Shown in pieces: positions 1 through 9,085 of a DNA stretch of 64,000 bases (positions are counted from its first letter, which is position 1; each line of letters begins with the position of its first letter). The stretch is from the NCBI RefSeq assembly GCF_000463115.2, contig NZ_AWFX01000042.1, forward strand, positions 195,974 to 259,973. The letters are read 5' to 3'. The DNA comes from Franconibacter helveticus LMG 23732 (GTDB taxonomy: Bacteria; Pseudomonadota; Gammaproteobacteria; Enterobacterales; Enterobacteriaceae). A program made the position numbers and the translations under genes. The notes below the pieces were generated by a model that had not been told where the DNA came from, searched no databases, and saw only the letters and a list, made by a program, of their open reading frames with translations.

Positions 1-1
1 A

Positions 2-457
2 AACGGTGGCGGCGAAATTCTGGTGATTAACCCGCGCAACAACCGCATCGAAAAACGCTGGAAGCCGCTTGGTGACAAAGAGGCCCTGCTGCTCAACATG
101 GCGGAAGACCCGGCGACCGGCCGCCTGTTCGTTACCGATAATTCCAGAGCGAAAACCACGCTGGTGCTGGATATCCGCAGCGGCAGCATCATTAAACAGC
201 TCGACCTCGGCGACTCGCTGGCGGTGAAGTTCAACGCGAAACGCAACGAGCTTTATCTCACCCAGCGTGAATCCGGCAAGCTGCTGAGTCTTGACGCCAC
301 CACCTATAAGGTTAAGCAGAGCTGGGATCTCAAACCGAACCCCAACAGCCTGCTGCTTTCCGCCGACGGCCAGACGCTTTATGTCACCGTAAAACAGCCG
401 TTTAACAAAGACCACTCCACGAAAGGTCTGGACAGCGTCGTTCGTATTTCGCTTTAA
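2..457 (+). CDS. YncE-like beta-propeller protein, 3' part
   Basis: The frame is open from the left edge, so the gene starts outside the window and only about the last 150 residues are present. The sequence shows short repeats of the beta-propeller type (TGRLFVTDN, NAKRNELYLTQ, SADGQTLYVTV), each a strand ending in a hydrophobic-aromatic pattern. This is typical of YncE/YVTN-family seven-bladed propellers, which are periplasmic in E. coli. The signal peptide would be in the missing part. It lies 60 nt upstream of a TonB-dependent receptor on the same strand; in E. coli yncE also neighbours a TonB receptor gene (yncD), but divergently. A role linked to iron or siderophore uptake is inferred from that pairing only. 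Confidence 0.75.
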   Translation, partial: NGGGEILVINPRNNRIEKRWKPLGDKEALLLNMAEDPATGRLFVTDNSRAKTTLVLDIRSGSIIKQLDLGDSLAVKFNAKRNELYLTQRESGKLLSLDATTYKVKQSWDLKPNPNSLLLSADGQTLYVTVKQPFNKDHSTKGLDSVVRISL

Positions 458-464
458 CTTTTTC

Positions 465-484
465 GGCCCGGCAACGGGCCTTTT
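465..484 (+). terminator. Intrinsic terminator after the YncE-like gene
   Basis: A 6-bp stem GGCCCG/CGGGCC closed by a GCAA tetraloop (GNRA type) is followed by TTTT. It lies between the propeller gene and the receptor gene, so transcription may be attenuated between them. Confidence 0.7.
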
Positions 485-517
485 ATTGCGCATTTTACAG
501 CAAGGTAAACACCAGAA

Positions 518-2704
518 ATGAAAAGCACACCGTTACGTAAAACGCTGCTGGCGCTGGCTGTCGGCGCGGCAACCCAGGTAGCGCATGCCGCTGCCGCCAC
601 GGATGAACCGGCTAATCAGGAAGATACGGTGGTGGTGCAGGCCGCCCCGCAGAATGACTTTACGCCGGGCGGCGACACCCCGGTTCCGGCTTATCTTGAC
701 GGTCAGGTGGCGCACGGCGGCCGCCTGGGAATGCTTGGCGAGCAAAACGCCATGGATGTGCCTTTCAACGTCATCAGTTACACCTCGAAGCTGATTGAAG
801 ATCAGCAGGCGAAAAGCATTGCCGATGTGGTGCGTAACGACGCCAGCGTGCAGAACGTACAAGGCTTCGGCAACTTCCAGGAAACCTACCGTATTCGCGG
901 GTTCCAGCTTAACGGCGACGATATCACCATTGGCGGTCTGGCAGGCGTGTTGCCGCGCCAGGTGGTGGGCCTGTCGATGATCGAGCGGGTGGAGGTGTTC
1001 AAAGGGGCCAATTCGCTGGTCAACGGCGCGGCGTCATCGGGCGTGGGCGGCATGATTAACCTTGAGCCGAAGCATGCCGATGATTTGCCGCTGACCCGCG
1101 TCGGCGTGGATTACACCTCTTCTTCTCAGGTTGGCGGCTCGGTGGACGCGGGCCGTCGCTTTGGCGACAACAACCAGTTCGGCGCGCGGGTTAACCTTGT
1201 GCACCGCGAAGGCGATACCGCCGTTCACGGCGAACACCGCCGCACGACGCAGGCTTCGCTGGGTCTTGACTACCGCGGCGATCGCCTGCGCACCTCGCTG
1301 GACATGGGTTATCAGAAGCAAACCTTTCACGGCGGCCGCCTGGGGGTGAACGTGAGCGGCGTAAACTTCATTCCTGAAGTGCCGGACGCCACCCATAACT
1401 ACAGCCAGCAGTGGGCGTTCAGCGACATCGAAAGCGAATTCGCTCTGGCGCGCGCGGAATATGATCTTGTTGACGGCTGGACGGCGTATGCCGGTGTCGG
1501 CGGCCAGCACTCTCATGAAATCGGTCTTTATGGCGTACCGAAAATCACCAACGCCGACGGCGACGCCACCATCAGCCGCCTCGACACCAACCGCATTATT
1601 GATAATTTCAGCGGTATGGCGGGCATTCGTGGTCGCTTCGATACGGGCTTTATCAGCCATAAAACCAACGTGGGTTACTCTGCGATGACGCACCGGGACA
1701 AAATCGCCTGGCGCTCATCGAAAGTGAACCCCACCACCAATATTTACGACACCAACCCGGTCAACAAGCCTGCTAACGCCACTTTCGCCGGCGAATATTA
1801 CGACCCGCTGACCACGGGGCGCACCCGCAGTCAGGGCTGGCTGCTGAGCGATACCCTCGGCGTGCTGGAGGATACCGTGCAGCTCACCCTGGGCGCGCGT
1901 TATCAAAAAGTGGTGGTGCGCAGTTACGACAACAATACGGGCGCGGAAAAGCAAGATTCACGCTTTAATGAAGACCGCTGGATGCCGACGTACGGCATTG
2001 TCTATAAGCCGTGGCAGACGGTGTCGCTCTATGCGAACCATACCGAGGCGTTGCAGCCAGGCAGCAGCGCGCCGCAGGGCGCCGCCAACTATGGCCATAG
2101 CACAGGCGTCATCCATTCAAAACAAAACGAAGTGGGCGTGAAGGTGGATTTCGGGCGCGTCGGCGGGTCGCTGGCGCTGTTTGAAATCAAGCAGCCTTCG
2201 GCCTTCCAGGACAGCGTGACCAAAATCTACGCGCTGGACGGCGAGCAGCGTAACCGCGGGATTGAGCTTAATCTTTTCGGCGAGCCTGTGGCGGGTGTAC
2301 GCCTGAACGGCAGCGCCACCTGGCTTGAGCCGGAGCTGACTAAAACCAAAGACGGCCTGAACGACGGCAATGACGCCGTCGGCGTGCCGAACTTCATCGC
2401 CGCGCTGGGGGCGGAGTACGATATCAAGCCGGTGGAAGGGTTAACGGCGACCGCCAGCCTCAACCACAGCGGGTCGCAGTATGTGAATGCCGCCAATACC
2501 AAAAAACTCGACAGCTTTACTACGCTGGACCTGGGAATGCGCTACAAAATGCGTCTGAACCAGGATCAAAACGAAATGGTGTGGCGGGTTGGGCTGGATA
2601 ACGTTACCAACGAGAAATACTGGTCGAATGTGGAAAGCAACGGCTTCTATATCTACCAGGGCGCGCCGCGTACGCTGAAAGTCTCGATGAGCTACGACTT
2701 CTGA
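518..2704 (+). CDS. fcuA: TonB-dependent siderophore receptor, FcuA-like
   Basis: Outer-membrane TonB-dependent receptor of 728 aa. Residues 1-25 are a signal peptide ending AHA. A TonB box (EDTVVVQA) lies near residues 35-42. A plug domain follows (about 75-185, with YRIRGFQL and MIERVEVFKG), then a 22-strand barrel ending in the aromatic terminus SMSYDF. Length and motifs fit the siderophore receptor family that includes Yersinia FcuA (ferrichrome), and the symbol rests on overall resemblance. The actual ligand cannot be read from sequence; other ferri-hydroxamates are possible. It probably brings Fe(III)-siderophore into the periplasm with energy from TonB-ExbBD. No clear Fur box was identified in the 60-nt leader. 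Confidence 0.8.
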   Translation: MKSTPLRKTLLALAVGAATQVAHAAAATDEPANQEDTVVVQAAPQNDFTPGGDTPVPAYLDGQVAHGGRLGMLGEQNAMDVPFNVISYTSKLIEDQQAKSIADVVRNDASVQNVQGFGNFQETYRIRGFQLNGDDITIGGLAGVLPRQVVGLSMIERVEVFKGANSLVNGAASSGVGGMINLEPKHADDLPLTRVGVDYTSSSQVGGSVDAGRRFGDNNQFGARVNLVHREGDTAVHGEHRRTTQASLGLDYRGDRLRTSLDMGYQKQTFHGGRLGVNVSGVNFIPEVPDATHNYSQQWAFSDIESEFALARAEYDLVDGWTAYAGVGGQHSHEIGLYGVPKITNADGDATISRLDTNRIIDNFSGMAGIRGRFDTGFISHKTNVGYSAMTHRDKIAWRSSKVNPTTNIYDTNPVNKPANATFAGEYYDPLTTGRTRSQGWLLSDTLGVLEDTVQLTLGARYQKVVVRSYDNNTGAEKQDSRFNEDRWMPTYGIVYKPWQTVSLYANHTEALQPGSSAPQGAANYGHSTGVIHSKQNEVGVKVDFGRVGGSLALFEIKQPSAFQDSVTKIYALDGEQRNRGIELNLFGEPVAGVRLNGSATWLEPELTKTKDGLNDGNDAVGVPNFIAALGAEYDIKPVEGLTATASLNHSGSQYVNAANTKKLDSFTTLDLGMRYKMRLNQDQNEMVWRVGLDNVTNEKYWSNVESNGFYIYQGAPRTLKVSMSYDF

Positions 2705-2705
2705 T

Positions 2706-2733
2706 AAAAAAGCTCCCGTCCGCGGGCGGGAGC
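2706..2733 (-). terminator. Terminator of the isomerase-transketolase operon
   Basis: A 7-bp stem GCTCCCG/CGGGAGC is followed, on the minus strand, by a run of six T. On the plus strand no T-run follows, so it serves mainly the leftward operon ending at 2805. Confidence 0.7.
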
Positions 2734-2804
2734 AAGTCTGCTTCAGTGGTGGAACCCACCCTGCAAGCCGGTCACGCTTCCATGCGGTATCCGGCGAAAT
2801 GGCA

Positions 2805-4235
2805 TCAGGCGCTGGCTGGCTGATGATAATAGGTGGTAATGCCCAGATAACGGGTGAAGGCTTCATGCAGCACCTTCGCTGTGGCGGAGTGGTTCATCGC
2901 CACATGGTGTTCGAAGCCGTTGTTGCAGATCCACGCCAGCAGCCCCTCCAGCTGCGGCACCTGCACCACTGCGCGGCAACCTACGGTATCAAGCGGATCG
3001 TCCACCGATTGTCCTTCACCCACATACGCGCGTATCTCACCGGTTAAATCGTCGGTGCTCAGGCGAAAGTACGTCATCGGCCCGCTTTTAAGACGGCCAT
3101 GCACCGCGCCGCAGGTGTTCTCTTTGCCGACGGTGGTGCCGATAATATCCGCTGTGCCCATCGCCGGGCTTTCCAGGCTGGCGCTCGGGAAGTTGCCGCA
3201 GTGGAACAGCACGCATTTGTCGCGCTCGTCGCCAAAGTTATTGTTCCAGTCGGCAATAGAGGCGGGGCTGAGCGAACAGCTCGCCAGCGCGTACATGGAA
3301 AGCGCGCCCATAACGTCAACTTCGCAGGCGCTGGGCATCAGTTGCCCCGACATCACGCTCATAATCGAGCAGACGTTAATGCCAAGATTCTCCTGGAGCG
3401 AGGTCCAGCACTGGATGGCGGTGGTGTCGATATCGTTGGCGATCACCCATTCGCTTATCACTACAAAAAGCTTCGCCATCGTCACCAGTTTTTCCGCTGG
3501 AATGGCGCTCGCGTCGGCGTTATCGACCAGTACGCGGCGCTTTTCTTCCACCCGGATATCGTCATCGCGCAGTAGCCTGACGCGGGTAAACACCTCAGAG
3601 AGATCGAGCGTTTCGACCGCCACGCCCATTCTTTCCAGCAGCTTTTCACTGTAGCGCACCGTGTTAAAGCCCGCAGGGCGCGCGCCAATGGCGCCAACCC
3701 GAACGCTGCGCATCGCTTTCACGACCCGGCAGAGCTGCGCAAAACGCTTGAGATCTTTTTCAAACGCGTCGCCCGTTAGCGCGCAAACGTGCTGCGTGGT
3801 AAGAGTGAAAGGAATGCCGTACTGGCGAAGGTTATTACAGAGCGAAATTTTGCCGCAGAAGCTGTCGCGGCGGGTGGCGAGGCCCCTTTTGTCGAGGTTG
3901 TCTTCTTCTGCCTGTACCAGCACCGGCACGTTCAGGCCGGAAAGGCGAATGGCTTCCGCCACCGCTTTTTCATCGCCGAAGTTTGGCAGCAGCACCACGA
4001 TGCCGTGAATACTGTCGCGGTGCTGGCGAAAGCGTTCGGCGCATATCTTTGCTTCCTGGCGCGTCTCTACGCCGCCAAGCTCTGTCTCGTTTTCATCCAC
4101 CATAATGGTGTTGATGCCCAGCCGGTCGAAGAGGGTGACCGCCTGCTGGCGGGCTTGCGCGACCAGATAACTTGGGAAGAAACCGCGGTTGCCGATAATA
4201 ATGCCCATGGTCAGTTGTTGGGGGATACGGGTCAT
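2805..4235 (-). CDS. L-fucose/L-arabinose isomerase-family protein (candidate apiose isomerase)
   Basis: Cytoplasmic protein of 476 aa in the FucI/AraA superfamily, which interconverts aldoses and ketoses with a divalent metal. Visible family features are the N-terminal Rossmann-like part (GIIIGNRGFFP, GVETRQEAK, GIVVLLPNFGDE), the IQCWTSLQE segment and a C-terminal FHCGNFP motif with a conserved histidine. The ATG at 4235 is preferred over an open upstream extension because GGAG stands 9 nt before it. It is the third gene after the two transketolase halves and shares their promoter region. With a FGGY kinase and split transketolase nearby, the likely job is aldose-to-ketose conversion, plausibly D-apiose to D-apulose. 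The substrate is inferred from context, not from the active site. Confidence 0.75.
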   Translation of the reverse strand: MTRIPQQLTMGIIIGNRGFFPSYLVAQARQQAVTLFDRLGINTIMVDENETELGGVETRQEAKICAERFRQHRDSIHGIVVLLPNFGDEKAVAEAIRLSGLNVPVLVQAEEDNLDKRGLATRRDSFCGKISLCNNLRQYGIPFTLTTQHVCALTGDAFEKDLKRFAQLCRVVKAMRSVRVGAIGARPAGFNTVRYSEKLLERMGVAVETLDLSEVFTRVRLLRDDDIRVEEKRRVLVDNADASAIPAEKLVTMAKLFVVISEWVIANDIDTTAIQCWTSLQENLGINVCSIMSVMSGQLMPSACEVDVMGALSMYALASCSLSPASIADWNNNFGDERDKCVLFHCGNFPSASLESPAMGTADIIGTTVGKENTCGAVHGRLKSGPMTYFRLSTDDLTGEIRAYVGEGQSVDDPLDTVGCRAVVQVPQLEGLLAWICNNGFEHHVAMNHSATAKVLHEAFTRYLGITTYYHQPASA

Positions 4236-4275
4236 AATGCTGCTCCAGTAAAGGGTTACGCGTTGTACTGTTTTG

Positions 4276-5229
4276 TTATTCTTGTTCTGCCTTCGCGCAC
4301 AGCCGTTCGGCGTGACGCGCCACGCTTGCTGCGTCGATCTCATGGCGCTTGCGCGTCGAGGCGCGATCGGCGGCGATGGCGTAATCGCCATCGGCAATGC
4401 CGAGCCTGCGCAGCGGGATAGCGCAACCTGCTTCCGCCAGCACCTCCGCCACCAGGCTGCCAACGCCGCCATTAACGTTGTGCTCTTCAACGCTAATCAC
4501 CGCCTTGCTGCGCTTAAGCGCCGCCAGTAACTGCTGCGTATCGCAGGGACGAATTGACGGTACACTGATTACCGCCGCTTCAATACCCTTATCCGCCAGG
4601 TGTGCGGCGGCATCGACAATTTCGTGCACCGTTGAACCCATGGCCACCAGGGCAATATCTTCTCCCTCGCGCAGCACGTCGATTTTTCCGGGTTCGAAGC
4701 GGTAATGTTCGTCATGCAACACGGGAAGCGCTTTGCCATCGAGACGAATGTAAACCGGCCCGTCGTGATCAAGGGCGTAATCAATTATCTGGCGGCATTC
4801 CAGCGGGCAGGAAGGCGCGTAAATTTCGATGTTGCCGAAGCCGCGCATGATGGCGATATCGTCAATGCTGTGATGGGTACTGGCGAGCGGCCCGTAGCTG
4901 GCGCCGGCGTTCAGACCAAACAGCTTGACGTTAGTATTGTTGTAGCAAACATCGACTTTTATCTGCTCATTAGCGCGTGAAATCAAAAACGGCGCGGCGT
5001 TGCAGGTCACGGCGATTTTACCGCCGATGGCAAGCCCGGCCGCCGCGCCTACCAGCGTCTGTTCGGCGATGCCGACATTCACCAGCCGGTCGGGAAATTT
5101 CTGGATAAAAGGCGAGATTTTCGCCGTCGAGGTGGAGTCCGCCACGACAGGCACCAGGTCAACGCCGCGCTCGACGGCGTCAATAAACGCATTAACCATT
5201 ACCGTTGCGAGATGTTCGCTGTTACTCAT
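4276..5229 (-). CDS. Transketolase, C-terminal subunit
   Basis: 317 aa, carrying the pyrimidine-binding and C-terminal domains of transketolase as a separate chain. The family segment VNVGIAEQTLVGAAAGLA contains the glutamate that activates the thiamine diphosphate cofactor. HHSIDDIAIMRGFGNIEIYAP is the transketolase substrate-site region, and VISVEEHNVNGGVGS marks the C-terminal domain. Its start overlaps the N-terminal subunit gene by 8 nt, so the halves are translationally coupled and should form an alpha2beta2 enzyme. Split transketolases of this kind include AptA/AptB, which act on apulose 4-phosphate plus glyceraldehyde 3-phosphate. The same architecture also occurs in uncharacterised pentose or sugar-acid loci, so the substrate is inferred. 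Confidence 0.88.
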   Translation of the reverse strand: MSNSEHLATVMVNAFIDAVERGVDLVPVVADSTSTAKISPFIQKFPDRLVNVGIAEQTLVGAAAGLAIGGKIAVTCNAAPFLISRANEQIKVDVCYNNTNVKLFGLNAGASYGPLASTHHSIDDIAIMRGFGNIEIYAPSCPLECRQIIDYALDHDGPVYIRLDGKALPVLHDEHYRFEPGKIDVLREGEDIALVAMGSTVHEIVDAAAHLADKGIEAAVISVPSIRPCDTQQLLAALKRSKAVISVEEHNVNGGVGSLVAEVLAEAGCAIPLRRLGIADGDYAIAADRASTRKRHEIDAASVARHAERLCAKAEQE

Positions 5230-6052
5230 CTTTCAGTTCCTCCAGCGCCAGTTCGATCTCTTGCTCTTTCGGCACGCGGTGGTGCCATTCCGCACGCCCC
5301 TGAATAAAAGAGACGCCAGCGCCTTTTGTGGTATGCGCGATGATGACCTGGGGTTTGCCGTTGGGCTTCAGATTTTCAAGCGTATCAACCACTTCCTGCA
5401 TGCTGTTGCCGTTGCATTCCGTCACCTCAAGCCCAAAAGCGCGCCATTTGGCGTCCAGCGGGTCGGTGTTCATGATCGCTTTCGTCGGCCCGGCCAGTTG
5501 CAGACTGTTTTTGTCGTTGATGATGATGAGGTTATCGAGCTGATAATGGGCGGCGACCAGCGCGGCTTCCCAGTTGCTGCCTTCCGCCAGTTCGCCATCG
5601 CCGGTGACCACGAAAACACGGCGCTGGCTATGATTGCGCTTCGCGGCAAGCGCGATGCCGACGGCGACCGGCAGGCCATGACCCAGCGCGCCGGTATTCA
5701 GCTCTATGCCCGGCGTTTTGTGGCGCACCGGGTGGCCGGGGAGGTGGGAATCGGCGTGTTGATAGGTAGACAGCCATTCAACCGGAATAAACCCCGCTTC
5801 TGCCAGCACGCAGTAATATCCGCCTACGGCATGGCCTTTCGACTGAATGTAAATGTCCCGCTCATCGCTCGCCATGCTGTCGGGCGCGCAGTTAAGGATG
5901 CGGAAGTAAAGGGCGGTGAGGATTTCCACCTGCGACAGATCCGCGCCGGTGTGTCCGCCCGCCGGGCTTTCCGCGTTCAGAACGATAATGCGGCGACGAA
6001 CCGCGCGGGCTTTCTTCTCCAGCTCAGCGACCGTGAGCATAAAAGGATTCAT
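5222..6052 (-). CDS. Transketolase, N-terminal subunit
   Basis: 276 aa, the pyrophosphate-binding half of a split transketolase. The thiamine diphosphate/Mg motif is clear: GDGELAEGSNWEAA followed about 20 residues later by INDKNSLQ. LGHGLPVAVGIALAAK and SPAGGHTGADLS are conserved transketolase segments. The ATG at 6052 is chosen because GAGGTG stands 7 nt upstream; the longer open frame would run through the operator region. It is the first gene of the leftward operon. The 14-bp operator at 6095-6108 lies 42 nt before its start, so control by the divergent SorC regulator is likely. A fused full-length transketolase (tktA) is the housekeeping enzyme; this one is catabolic. Confidence 0.88.
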   Translation of the reverse strand: MNPFMLTVAELEKKARAVRRRIIVLNAESPAGGHTGADLSQVEILTALYFRILNCAPDSMASDERDIYIQSKGHAVGGYYCVLAEAGFIPVEWLSTYQHADSHLPGHPVRHKTPGIELNTGALGHGLPVAVGIALAAKRNHSQRRVFVVTGDGELAEGSNWEAALVAAHYQLDNLIIINDKNSLQLAGPTKAIMNTDPLDAKWRAFGLEVTECNGNSMQEVVDTLENLKPNGKPQVIIAHTTKGAGVSFIQGRAEWHHRVPKEQEIELALEELKDE

Positions 6053-6076
6053 AACGCACCTCATGTCTACTGCACT

Positions 6077-6108
6077 TGAATTTAAAATCCACATTGAATA
6101 TATATTCA
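6077..6108. promoter_or_regulatory. Operator pair O1 in front of the transketolase operon
   Basis: A perfect 14-bp palindrome TGAATATATATTCA occupies 6095-6108. A weaker copy, TGAATTTAAAATCC (10 of 14 matches), sits at 6077-6090 with its centre exactly 18 bp away. The pair lies 25-56 nt upstream of the transketolase start, where a bound repressor would block initiation. Assignment to the SorC-type regulator encoded next to it is inferred from position and recurrence. Confidence 0.7.
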
Positions 6109-6198
6109 GGTGGGGCGTAAAAGGGCGCCGGGCGGTTGTCACAACCACGGGCGACTTTTACCGGTTCAGGTAATGCATTTACTGTTTGTTTGCTGCTG

Positions 6199-6230
6199 TG
6201 AATATATATTCATATATGATTTTATATTCA
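6199..6230. promoter_or_regulatory. Operator pair O2 between transketolase and sorC-type gene
   Basis: The same perfect palindrome TGAATATATATTCA occurs at 6199-6212. TGATTTTATATTCA (12 of 14) occurs at 6217-6230, again 18 bp centre to centre. It lies about 165 nt upstream of the regulator start and could serve autoregulation or DNA looping with O1. Confidence 0.7.
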
Positions 6231-6393
6231 CAGTTCAAAAATATGCCCGGCTGCCGCTTTTGTCTATGCCTTAAGAGGCAATTTTGAGAAAAAGCGACCA
6301 GGCTCACATTCATCCGCTGGCGCAGCGCAACCTTGCCTTGTTATCTATTCAGGCATGAATAAAAATAAATGACGTCAAATCAAGGGGCAGACT

Positions 6394-7350
6394 ATGTCAA
6401 AACAGGATGAGCAGCGTTTACTGGTTAAGATAGCCACGCTTTACTACACCGAAGGGAAGAAACAGTCGGATATCGCTGCGCTGCTGCACCTTTCGCAATC
6501 TTTTGTTTCCCGCGCGCTTACCCGCTGCCAGAAAGAGGGGCTGGTTAAAATCACCGTGGTGCAACCCGGCAATATTTTCGTTTCGCTGGAAAAGGCGCTG
6601 GAGCAGCAGTACGGCATCCGCCAGGCTATCGTTGTGGATGTGGGAGACAACCCGAGTAACGCGCAGATTAAACATGCCATCGGCAGCGCGGCCGCGCACT
6701 ATGTAGAAACACGCCTGCGACCGGAAGATATTGTTGGCATCTCTTCCTGGAGCAGCACCATCCGCTGCATGGTGGATGAGATGCACCCGCAGAACATTCG
6801 CGCCCGCGGCGTTATCCAGCTTTTAGGCGGCGTGGGGCCGAACGGCAACGTTCAGGCGACCATTCTTACGCAACAGTTAGCGGCGCATCTGGATTGTCCC
6901 GCCTGGCTGCTGCCTTCCCAGAGCATTGAGCGCTCGGTGGAAGAGAAGAGGCGGCTGGTTGAAAGCCCCGAAGTCGCTGATGCGGTTTCTCGCTTCGCCG
7001 ATGTGGATGTGGCGATTGTCGGCATTGGCGAGCTGGAGCCTTCGCAACTGCTGAAAAATTCCGGCAACTATTATCACGAAGAGATGCTCAGGCTGTTATC
7101 GAAGCGCGGAGCGGTAGGGGATATTTGCCTGCATTATTACGACGCGCAGGGAAAGCCGGTGCTGAGCCAGGAAGAAGATCCGGTTATCGGCATGGAATTA
7201 CAGCAGATACGCGACTGTAAGCACGTTATCGCGCTGGCAGGGGGCGAAGAAAAACGTAACGCCATTCGCGGCGCGCTGGTGGGGAACTATATCGATGTGC
7301 TGATAACCGATTACCCGACAGCCAGGAGCCTCGTACAAAACGAAGCATAA
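6394..7350 (+). CDS. SorC/DeoR-family sugar-binding transcriptional regulator
   Basis: 318 aa. The N-terminal helix-turn-helix covers about residues 20-52 (GKKQSDIAALLHLSQSFVSR with an EGLVKI wing). From about residue 60 the rest is the SorC phosphosugar-binding domain, with GISSWSST, GGVGPNGNVQ, VGIGELEPS and a C-terminal ALVGNYIDVLITD. These proteins bind a phosphorylated intermediate of the pathway they control. It is divergent from the transketolase operon and faces the kinase/ABC operon tail-to-tail. Its likely operators (O1, O2, O3) occur before both operons, so it probably represses both until the sugar phosphate appears. The ATG has a purine-rich GGGG sequence (caaggggcag) 8-11 nt upstream. 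Confidence 0.88.
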   Translation: MSKQDEQRLLVKIATLYYTEGKKQSDIAALLHLSQSFVSRALTRCQKEGLVKITVVQPGNIFVSLEKALEQQYGIRQAIVVDVGDNPSNAQIKHAIGSAAAHYVETRLRPEDIVGISSWSSTIRCMVDEMHPQNIRARGVIQLLGGVGPNGNVQATILTQQLAAHLDCPAWLLPSQSIERSVEEKRRLVESPEVADAVSRFADVDVAIVGIGELEPSQLLKNSGNYYHEEMLRLLSKRGAVGDICLHYYDAQGKPVLSQEEDPVIGMELQQIRDCKHVIALAGGEEKRNAIRGALVGNYIDVLITDYPTARSLVQNEA

Positions 7351-7356
7351 ATGCAG

Positions 7357-7381
7357 GCGGACAGCGGTCCGCTTTTATTTT
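7357..7381 (+). terminator. Terminator of the SorC-type regulator gene
   Basis: Stem GCGGAC/GTCCGC with a 4-nt loop, followed by TTTTATTTT. It starts 6 nt after the stop codon. Confidence 0.75.
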
Positions 7382-7462
7382 ACCCTTACTTTAGTTACAA
7401 CATACTTAATGTTTTTATGAAAAACAGTAGTCAGCGTCAGCGCTGTCTATTGCCTGGCAAGG

Positions 7463-7499
7463 AACAAAAGGCGGGCGAAGCGGTAACAAAAGCTTCGCC
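7463..7499 (-). terminator. Terminator of the kinase/ABC operon
   Basis: An 8-bp stem GGCGAAGC/GCTTCGCC with a 10-nt loop lies just past the kinase stop. On the minus strand it is followed by CGCCTTTTGTT. The T-run is short, so the terminator is moderate. Confidence 0.55.
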
Positions 7500-7516
7500 T
7501 GGCCTGAAGAAAGCCA

Positions 7517-9028
7517 TTAGCCGTGTTGCTCGTTACGCACCTTCGCGACTGCCGCCTGCCACTCCTGCCAGCGTTTTTGCAATCGCCCGTGGCGCGCCAT
7601 ATCTGGCGTAAAAGCGGTGTGGCGCGCGGTAAAGCGCGTCAGCTCCTCGTAGCGCCCGGGATGCAGCGCTTTACGGGCGAAAATCGCCGCGCCCACGGCG
7701 GAAAGCTCCGCAACGTCGCTGCGCATTACCGTGCAGCCCAGCAGATCGGCCTGATACTGCATCAGCCAGTCGTTGCGGGTCGGCCCGCCATCCACCATCA
7801 GGGCGGAAAGCTCGAAATCGGCGTGCTGGCGCATGGCAAGTACCACATCGGCAATCTGGTAAGCAATGGCTTCCAGCGCGGCGCGCACCAGATGCGCCCG
7901 CTTCACGCCGCGGCTTAAGCCGCTGATGCTGCCTCGCGCGCGTTCATCCCACCAGGGGGCGCCAAGCCCGGTAAGGGCAGGCACAAAGTAGACGCCAAGG
8001 GTGGAATCTACGCTGGCAGGCAGGGTATTAAGCGCAGCGGCGAGCGCTTCCGGCGCCAGTTCGCCAAGCCCGGTGCAGTCGGTCAGCCATGCCACTGCAT
8101 CGCCGGTATGGGGAATATTTCCTTCAAGTCCGTATACCCGCTTATCGCCGTCATGCCAGGCCACCGTTGTGGCAAGGGTCGTCATTTCCGCCTGCGCAAC
8201 AGAAACCGGCGCCATAACAGAAGAGCCTGTTCCGTAAGTGGCTTTCACGCAGCCCGGCTTACCCAGCGCATGCCCGAACAACGCCGCATGGGAATCGCCT
8301 GCCATTGCCAGAACCGGAATACCGTCGGGAATGCCGGCAACGCCTTTTGTGCGGCCGAAGCGATGACTGGTCGGGCATACCTGCGGCAACGCGGCCAGAG
8401 GAATGCCGAAAAGTTGCAGCAGGCGTTCATCCCAGCGACCTTCATGAATGTTAAACAGCTGCGTGCGTGAGGCATTAGACTCGTCGCAGCAAAAGGCTTC
8501 TCCTGCGGTGAGGTTCCATAACAGCCAGCTGTCGATAGTGCCAAGGCAGATCTCGCCGCGCTGCGCCAGCGCACGGCCTTCCGGCACGCTGTCGAGCAGC
8601 CAGCGCATTTTACTGCCCGAAAAGAGCGGGGCGATGGGCAAGCCGGTGAGCGCCTGGACCGCATGGCGCTCGCCCTGCTGGCGCAACGTCTCGCAAAAGG
8701 GCGCTGTGCGCGAACACTGCCAGCTAATAGCCGGGCCCAGGGTTTTGCCGCTCTGACGATACCAGCCAATCGCGGTTTCCCGCTGGTTACTGATGGCAAG
8801 CCCCGCGATGCGCTGCGCGCCAACGGCGCGGATGGCCTGCTCAAGCACCGTTACAGAGGCTGACAGCAGCATGTCGCCAGACTGCTCAACCCAGCCTTCG
8901 CGCGGCGTTTGCAGCGTCAGCGGTGTTGAAAAGCGGGCAAGGATGTTGCCTTCGCCATCCAGGGCGATAGCTTTGGCGTTCGTGGTGCCTTCGTCCAGGG
9001 CGATAATGACGTCTTTGTCTGCGGCCAT
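7517..9028 (-). CDS. FGGY-family carbohydrate kinase (candidate apulose kinase)
   Basis: 503 aa, of the glycerol/xylulose kinase fold. The N-terminal phosphate loop is ALDEGTTNAKAIALD. SWQCSRT and GTIDSWLLWNLTAG match FGGY-N, and the catalytic region is MAGDSHAALFGHA. The C-terminal domain starts at about residue 250, with KATYGTGSSVM and VDGGPTRNDWLMQYQAD. It would phosphorylate a ketose made by the isomerase and feed the split transketolase. AptK, the apulose kinase, is the closest role that fits; xylulose- or erythrulose-type substrates are alternatives. It is the last gene of the importer operon, 57 nt after the permease. GGAG stands 5 nt before the ATG. Confidence 0.82.
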   Translation of the reverse strand: MAADKDVIIALDEGTTNAKAIALDGEGNILARFSTPLTLQTPREGWVEQSGDMLLSASVTVLEQAIRAVGAQRIAGLAISNQRETAIGWYRQSGKTLGPAISWQCSRTAPFCETLRQQGERHAVQALTGLPIAPLFSGSKMRWLLDSVPEGRALAQRGEICLGTIDSWLLWNLTAGEAFCCDESNASRTQLFNIHEGRWDERLLQLFGIPLAALPQVCPTSHRFGRTKGVAGIPDGIPVLAMAGDSHAALFGHALGKPGCVKATYGTGSSVMAPVSVAQAEMTTLATTVAWHDGDKRVYGLEGNIPHTGDAVAWLTDCTGLGELAPEALAAALNTLPASVDSTLGVYFVPALTGLGAPWWDERARGSISGLSRGVKRAHLVRAALEAIAYQIADVVLAMRQHADFELSALMVDGGPTRNDWLMQYQADLLGCTVMRSDVAELSAVGAAIFARKALHPGRYEELTRFTARHTAFTPDMARHGRLQKRWQEWQAAVAKVRNEQHG

Positions 9029-9085
9029 AGTTTCTCCGGCTGAAAATAACGCTCCAGGATTTCCCGCCGCTAAGCGGGAAGGATT

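Noticed and set aside
3099..4421. Long plus-strand frames opposite the isomerase gene
   Set aside because: They mirror the GC-rich third codon positions of the real minus-strand gene; products show no family features.
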